Shown here: piece after piece, positions 40,726 through 45,074 of the stretch
How the letters are laid out: the number at the start of each line of letters is the position of its first letter
Position numbering within the stretch: the first letter of the stretch is position 1
Notes under the pieces: model-generated
What the model saw: the letters and a program-made list of their open reading frames with translations, nothing else
Database searches by the model: none
Told to the model about the DNA's origin: nothing
Position numbers and translations under genes: made by a program
DNA from: CAZCBN01 sp964496975
GTDB taxonomy: Bacteria > Planctomycetota > Phycisphaerae > Phycisphaerales > UBA1924
NCBI GenBank assembly: GCA_964496975.1
Contig: CAZCBN010000008.1
Span: forward strand, 1-45,074
Direction: 5' to 3'
DNA: 45,074 nucleotides

Positions 40726-40755
40726 TTGACGCTCAGGGCCCCGCGCGTCGATACT
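40726..40755 (+). promoter_or_regulatory. Candidate promoter of the BtpA-like gene
   Basis: TTGACG (40726-40731, 5/6), 18-nt spacer, GATACT (40750-40755, 4/6), 35 nt before the ATG at 40791. Confidence 0.45.
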
Positions 40756-40790
40756 CCCGCGCACACGTCCCATCATCAACGGAGGCTCCC

Positions 40791-41579
40791 ATGACCTTTG
40801 CAAAGCCCAAGGCACTCATCGGCATGGTCCACGTTGGCGCCCTGCCCGGCTCGCCCGCGAACGAAACCTCCATCGAGCTCATCGCCTCGCAAGCCGCCGC
40901 CGAGGCACTCCTCCTCGCCGACGCCGGCTTCGACGGCATCCTCATCGAGAACATGCACGACGCGCCCTACATCCACGGCGACCGCCACGGCCCCGACGTC
41001 GCCGCCGCCATGACCCGCGTCGGCCTCGAAGTCCTCGCCCGTGTCAATCTTCCCATCGGCGTCCAGATCCTCTCCGGCGGCAACCGACACGCCCTCGCCG
41101 TCGCCAACGCCATCGGCGGCTCCTTCATCCGCTGCGAGAACTTCGTCTTCAGCCACGTCGCCGACGAGGGCCTCCTCGCCGAGGCCGAGGCCGGCCCCCT
41201 CCTCCGCTACCGCCGCAGCATCAACGCCGAGACCGTCGCCGTCCTCGCCGACATCAAAAAGAAGCACGCCTCCCACGCCATCACCGCTGACCTCTCGCTC
41301 GAAGAGGCCGTCCACGCCGCCGAGTTCTTCCGCGCCGACGGCGTCGTCATCACCGGCGTCGCCACCGGCAAGCCCACCGACCTCGCCGACGTCCGCCGCG
41401 CCAAGTCGGCCACACGCCTCCCCGTCATCGTCGGCAGCGGCGTCACCGAGACCACCGTCGCGAAAACCCTTGAACTCGCCGACGCCGTCATCGTCGGCTC
41501 CGCCATCAAGCAGGACGGCACCTGGCGCACCCCCGTCTGCCCGAAGCGTGCCGCCGCCCTCGTCCGCGCCGCCCGCTGA
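40791..41579 (+). CDS. BtpA/SgcQ-family TIM-barrel protein
   Basis: 262 residues matching the BtpA family along its length: LIGMVHVGALPGSP at the start, DAGFDGILIENMHDAPYI, VGLEVLARVNLPIGVQIL, SFIRCENFVFSHVADEGLL, ITADLSLEEAVHAAEFF, GVVITGVATGKPTDL and PVIVGSGVTETTV. BtpA was named for photosystem I biogenesis in cyanobacteria. Elsewhere the family, including SgcQ, is a predicted TIM-barrel enzyme, often near sugar or nucleoside genes; its reaction is unknown. ATG at 40791 follows GGAGG at 5 nt. It lies downstream of the nucleoside transporter with a promoter of its own. Confidence 0.92.
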   Translation: MTFAKPKALIGMVHVGALPGSPANETSIELIASQAAAEALLLADAGFDGILIENMHDAPYIHGDRHGPDVAAAMTRVGLEVLARVNLPIGVQILSGGNRHALAVANAIGGSFIRCENFVFSHVADEGLLAEAEAGPLLRYRRSINAETVAVLADIKKKHASHAITADLSLEEAVHAAEFFRADGVVITGVATGKPTDLADVRRAKSATRLPVIVGSGVTETTVAKTLELADAVIVGSAIKQDGTWRTPVCPKRAAALVRAAR

Positions 41580-41668
41580 AAAGCCGCCCGCCCGCGGGCG
41601 CCGCGGCCCGGCACATCACCCCCAAGCCCCGCCGGTATGCTCCCCCCGCCCCCCGAGGAGAGCCCGTC

Positions 41669-42715
41669 ATGCCGCGCGCCCGCCGACTCGCCCAACTCGT
41701 CGCCACCGCGTGGCTCACCGCCGCGGCCATCCCCGCCTCCGCCACCCCCCCGGGCCTGCAACCCGGCGCCGTCCCCCGGCTCAGCGCGCACAACTGCTAC
41801 CCCTACAACGGCCTCTGGACCGACCGCATCGACCGCGCGCTTACCACCGGCACCCCCGTCGCCATCGAGCAAGACCTCTGCTGGATCACCCACCCCGAGG
41901 GCACCGAGCCCCGCTCCGTCCTCTCCCACGGTGAACCCTTCGACGGCCGCGAGCCCACCCTCCGCGACCACTTCTTCGAGCGCATCCGCCCCGCCGTCGA
42001 GGCCGCGCTCGCCGCGCCCGCCCCAGCGTCATGGCCCCTGTTCGTGCTCGATCTGGACGTGAAGCACAACACCGAGCCGCACATCCGCGCCATCCACGCG
42101 ACGCTCAAGGGGTACCGCCCCTGGCTCACCACAGCGGCCAAGCCCGGCACCCCCGGCGAGGTCACCCCCTTGGTCCCGGGCCCGGTTCTGGTCATCCTCG
42201 GCGGCCACGGCCCGCAGCAAACCGTGTTCTTTGACGACGTCCCCGTCGGCGGCGACATCATCGCCTTCGGCGCCGCACGCACCGGCTCCCCCCGCATCCG
42301 CGGCACCACCGACGAGGAGCGCGCGCTCGCCCTCGCCACCTGCCCCCCCAGCGACCTCGTCAACGAGCCCGCCTCCGCCTTCCGCCGCTGGTGGAACAAC
42401 CCCTGGGCCGTCATCGAGGCCGGCGGCCCGCCCAACGCGGGGGATTGGACCGCCGAGGACGACGCCCGCTTGCGGGCGGTCGTCGCCCACGGCCACGCGC
42501 TCGGGTACTTCGTCCGGTTCTATTCGCTGAACGGCCACTCCGCCGCCGACTCGGCCCTGGGCGGCATGTCGCCCGGGTACAACTTCGGCTCGCTCGACGC
42601 GGTGCGACCTCGGTGGGAGGCCGCCGCGCGCGCCGGCGTGGACTTCATCGCGTCGGACCAGTACGAGCGCGCGGCGCGGGTGATCGCGAACGCCCGCACC
42701 CCAGCGAAGCCCTGA
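41669..42715 (+). CDS. Secreted PI-PLC-like phosphodiesterase superfamily protein
   Basis: 348 residues. A signal peptide runs through about residue 26 (RRLAQLVATAWLTAAAIPASA). The mature part starts with SAHNCYPYNGLWTDRIDRALTTG, and IEQDLCW, SHGEPFDGREPTLRDHFFER and LFVLDLDVKHN follow the barrel pattern of PLC-like phosphodiesterases, with the early His and the Glu-x-Asp pair. The C-terminus has YFVRFYSLNGH and GVDFIASDQYE, also typical barrel-end strands. Substrate unknown; a phosphodiester or similar ester is likely. ATG at 41669 follows GAGGAGAG. Confidence 0.8.
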   Translation: MPRARRLAQLVATAWLTAAAIPASATPPGLQPGAVPRLSAHNCYPYNGLWTDRIDRALTTGTPVAIEQDLCWITHPEGTEPRSVLSHGEPFDGREPTLRDHFFERIRPAVEAALAAPAPASWPLFVLDLDVKHNTEPHIRAIHATLKGYRPWLTTAAKPGTPGEVTPLVPGPVLVILGGHGPQQTVFFDDVPVGGDIIAFGAARTGSPRIRGTTDEERALALATCPPSDLVNEPASAFRRWWNNPWAVIEAGGPPNAGDWTAEDDARLRAVVAHGHALGYFVRFYSLNGHSAADSALGGMSPGYNFGSLDAVRPRWEAAARAGVDFIASDQYERAARVIANARTPAKP

Positions 42716-42801
42716 CGCGTGGCCCGCTGTGGGAATACAGTCGCCGCATTGTTCGCCGCCCCGATCCCACCGCTTCACGGTGGTCCCCGCAGGAGCCTTC
42801 G

Positions 42802-43971
42802 ATGGCCCGCACGCTCGACGCCGCCATCAACGAGTTTGAGAAACGCGACCGCTGTGCCGACCTGGACCATCGACCCCGGGTGCTGCTGGGCAAAATGGGC
42901 CTCGACGGCCACGACCGGGGCGTGAAGGTCATCGCCCGCGCGCTCCGCGACAGCGGCGTGCACGTCATCTACAGCGGGCTCTGGCAGACGCCCGAGTCGC
43001 TGGCCGTGAGCGCGCGCGACGAGGACGCCGACGTGCTGGCCGCCAGCATGATGAGCAACAGCCACATGGTGCTCGGGCCCAAGCTGGTGGGGGCTCTGCG
43101 GGCCGGCGGGCGCGACGACCTGCCCGTGCACATGGGGGGCATCCTGCCGCAGGAGGACATCCCCAAGCTGCTCGCCGGCGGCATCCGCAAGTGCTTCACC
43201 ACCGGCACCGGCCTGCTCGACATCGTGGAAGCGGTGCGGGGCGAGACGGGGCGGCGGCCCGAGCTCGTCGGCACGGGCCACGCGACCGCGCAGCTTTCGC
43301 GCGATCTCTCGCTGCTGCACGAAGGCCGGGCGGTGCGGGCGACCGCGACGCGTCGGCGTCCGGTGCGCGTCATCGGGTTCACCGGGCCCCCCGGCGCCGG
43401 CAAGAGCACGCTCGTGGCGCAGTTGGTGGGGGAGTACACGCGGCGGGCCGAGACGAGGCCCGAGATGGGCCGCTGCGCCGTGGTCGCGTTTGACCCCATG
43501 AGCCCGATCACCGGCGGGGCGCTGCTGGGCGACCGGCTCCGCGTGGACTTCAACGCGCTGGGATCGCGCGTCTTTTATCGAAGCCTGGCCATCCGCGGCG
43601 AGGACTACGCCCGCCTGAACGAGACGCTTGACCTGATCGGCGGCGCGTGCGAGGGGGACGGGCCCGCTGGCGCGTACCGCACCGTGTTCGTCGAGACGGT
43701 GGGGGCGGGGCAGAACGAGACGCGCATCCGCGAGCACGTCGACACCACGTGCGTGGTGCTGACGCCCGGCCAGGGCGACGCGATCCAGATGGACAAGGCG
43801 GGCATCCTGGAGATCGCCGACATCTTCGTGTGCAACAAGGCCGACCACCCCGGCGAGCACGAACTGGTGCGCGACCTCCGCGACGCCGCGGGCCGCCGGG
43901 CGATCTTCGAGACGATCGCCACGCGGGCCCAGGGCGTGCCGGAACTGCTGGACGCGCTGCTGTCGCGGTGA
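42802..43971 (+). CDS. B12-binding domain fused to MeaB/ArgK-type GTPase
   Basis: 389 residues. Residues 24-150 are the cobalamin-binding domain of acyl-CoA mutases: VLLGKMGLDGHDRGVKVIARAL with the base-off motif DxHxxG (Asp35, His37, Gly40), then SGLWQTPE, MMSNSHMV and VHMGGILPQEDI. Residues 188-389 are a MeaB-like G-protein chaperone: P loop GPPGAGKST (195-203), VVAFDPMSPITGGALLGDR, FVETVGAGQNE (297-306) and CNKAD (344-348). The order matches the N-terminal half of IcmF fusion mutases, but the protein stops before any mutase domain. It may assemble with a separate large mutase subunit and deliver or protect B12. ATG at 42802 follows AGGAG. Confidence 0.92.
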   Translation: MARTLDAAINEFEKRDRCADLDHRPRVLLGKMGLDGHDRGVKVIARALRDSGVHVIYSGLWQTPESLAVSARDEDADVLAASMMSNSHMVLGPKLVGALRAGGRDDLPVHMGGILPQEDIPKLLAGGIRKCFTTGTGLLDIVEAVRGETGRRPELVGTGHATAQLSRDLSLLHEGRAVRATATRRRPVRVIGFTGPPGAGKSTLVAQLVGEYTRRAETRPEMGRCAVVAFDPMSPITGGALLGDRLRVDFNALGSRVFYRSLAIRGEDYARLNETLDLIGGACEGDGPAGAYRTVFVETVGAGQNETRIREHVDTTCVVLTPGQGDAIQMDKAGILEIADIFVCNKADHPGEHELVRDLRDAAGRRAIFETIATRAQGVPELLDALLSR

Positions 43972-44082
43972 ACGACGGCCCGGCGGCCGAAGCGCAGCGG
44001 CGGCCGACTCGCGTTGCGAACGACCGCGCGGACCCGACCTACCGTGACGCACGCCTGGCACGTCGGCGGCCGCCGGCCTGCG

Positions 44083-44124
44083 GCGAAGCGTTGCCGGCGA
44101 GGCGTTGCCAGCGAAGCAGTGCCG
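44083..44124. repeat. Three tandem 14-bp units
   Basis: GCGAAGCGTTGCCG, GCGAGGCGTTGCCA and GCGAAGCAGTGCCG lie head to tail between the B12/GTPase gene and the MATE gene. Imperfect, with two to four changes between units. Confidence 0.7.
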
Positions 44125-44185
44125 GCGCGTCGGGGCCGAAGCATCGGGGCCAGCGGGACGGGGCCGGAGGATCGGGGGGTGACTT

Positions 44186-45074
44186 GTGAGTGAGCGGCCT
44201 GCGGAGACGCGCGGAGAGAGCGGCCGCGCCGCGGCGGGCGACGACCCAACCGCGGCGCGACCGCCCGCCGGGTTGTCGCACGACGACGCGGCGCGGCGCG
44301 AGGCCGAGGCCGAGCCGGTGGCGATCGAGGAGGGCGTGGTCGGGCCGCGCGAGGTGGGGCACGCGCCGCCGGGCGGGGCGCTCGCCGGGCGTGCGGCCGA
44401 CGCGGGGCGGCTGACCGCCGACGGGCGGTTCATCTCGGGCCGGCTCGCGGGGCTGGGCATGGCGGGCGCGATCTGGGCCCTCAGCTGGCCCGTGACGGCC
44501 GAGAGCTTTTTGAACTCGCTCGTCGGCCTGACGGACACGGCCTTCGCCGCGCAGATCGGCGTGGCCGAGACGGACGCGATCGGCGCCGCGAGCTACATCA
44601 TGTGGTTCATCGGCCTGGTCGTGATGGCGGTGGCGCTCGGCGCGACCTCGCTCGTGAGCCGGGCGGTGGGGGCGGGGCGGATGGCCGCGGCCAACGCGGT
44701 GCTGGGGCAGTCGCTGGTGCTGGGGCTCGTGCTGGGGCTGGGCGTCGCGGGCCTCGTGGCGGGGGCGGCCCCGCTCGTGGCGGGGTGGCTCCGGCTCAGC
44801 GAGGACGCGGGGGCTGCGTTCACCGCGTACATGCGCGTGATCGCGCTGGGTGTGCCGGCGGAGAGCGTGCTGTTCGTGCTGGTGGCGTGCGCACGCGGCG
44901 CGGGGGACAGCGTGCGGCCCATGTACGCGATGGCCCTGCGCAACGCGGTGAACATCGTCGCGAGCTGGGCCCTCAGCGGCGTGGACGTCTCGCTCGGCGC
45001 CGGCGCGGACGGCGAGCCGCGGGTGTGGCAGAACCCGCTGGGGTTTGACCTGGGCATCGCGGGCGTCGCGTGGG
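44186..45074 (+). CDS. MATE-family efflux transporter, 5' part, cut by window edge
   Basis: The 296 residues in view begin with about 80 Ala/Gly/Glu-rich cytoplasmic residues, then the MATE core: GAIWALSWPVTAESFLNSLVGLTDTAFAAQIG (helix 1 and the following loop), GAASYIMWFIGLVVMAVALGATSLVSRAVGAG and VLGQSLVLGLVLGLGVAGLVAG. MATE proteins export drugs or metabolites with Na+ or H+. GTG at 44186 follows GGGGGGT and keeps the frame open to the end of the window; a later start, nearer helix 1, is possible. The long N-terminal extension is unusual. Confidence 0.85.
   Translation, partial: MSERPAETRGESGRAAAGDDPTAARPPAGLSHDDAARREAEAEPVAIEEGVVGPREVGHAPPGGALAGRAADAGRLTADGRFISGRLAGLGMAGAIWALSWPVTAESFLNSLVGLTDTAFAAQIGVAETDAIGAASYIMWFIGLVVMAVALGATSLVSRAVGAGRMAAANAVLGQSLVLGLVLGLGVAGLVAGAAPLVAGWLRLSEDAGAAFTAYMRVIALGVPAESVLFVLVACARGAGDSVRPMYAMALRNAVNIVASWALSGVDVSLGAGADGEPRVWQNPLGFDLGIAGVAW

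Overview
The window is about 45 kb of GC-rich bacterial DNA. It most likely comes from a planctomycete of the class Phycisphaerae. I infer this from marker combinations, not from a search: secreted proteins ending in dockerin-like repeats that finish in Gly-Cys, secreted proteins ending in a PEP-CTERM-like tail with an Arg cluster, an ECF sigma factor overlapping a Ser/Thr kinase with a beta-propeller, and a LysW-type biosynthetic cluster. A run of ten Ns at 28762-28771 shows that this is a draft scaffold.

Layout. 1-1616: 5' end of a probable priA (minus strand, cut by the window edge) head to head with carA. 2109-3740: secreted dockerin-like protein with a strong terminator. 4078-5769: secreted amidohydrolase. 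5904-9350: a two-gene operon for DNA topoisomerase VI (top6B then top6A), an enzyme mainly archaeal and plant and scattered in bacteria. 9736-14008: two PEP-CTERM-like proteins and a 768-residue beta-helix protein with a dockerin-like C-terminus. 14514-19227: a globin, then an ECF sigma factor translationally coupled to a kinase with a WD40-like C-terminus. 19351-21866: FMN reductase, ring-cleaving dioxygenase and phospholipase/carboxylesterase-like hydrolase, resembling the quinone-detoxification mhq group of Firmicutes. 22026-26482: lysW-lysX-lysY-lysZ-lysK behind a lysine-rich leader peptide and an intrinsic terminator. 26475-30577: a minus-strand run of a MarR regulator, bicupin, epoxide-hydrolase-like protein, NAD(P)-binding protein, isochorismatase-like hydrolase and YciI-like protein. 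31040-35611: RND efflux pump and adaptor, preceded by about 1.16 kb of non-coding DNA with two perfect palindromes. 36770-38434: peptide (POT) transporter with an inserted zinc ribbon. 38530-40660: nucleoside kinase divergent from a concentrative nucleoside transporter. 40791-43971: BtpA-like protein, secreted PLC-like protein, and a B12-binding/MeaB GTPase fusion without a mutase domain. 44186-end: MATE transporter cut by the right edge.

How the genes work together. The clearest functional unit is the lysine-type cluster. LysW carries the growing amino acid on its C-terminal Glu, LysX attaches it, LysZ phosphorylates, LysY reduces and LysK releases the product; the aminotransferase LysJ must be elsewhere. 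The upstream leader has four Lys codons within 27 nt, a terminator 35 nt after its stop and two possible competing pairings. It therefore looks like a classic attenuator and argues for lysine rather than arginine as the product. This is the strongest candidate for an undescribed regulatory system here, followed by the topoisomerase VI operon, the zinc-ribbon peptide transporter and the mutase-less B12-GTPase fusion. I saw no tRNA, rRNA, CRISPR array, insertion sequence or prophage.
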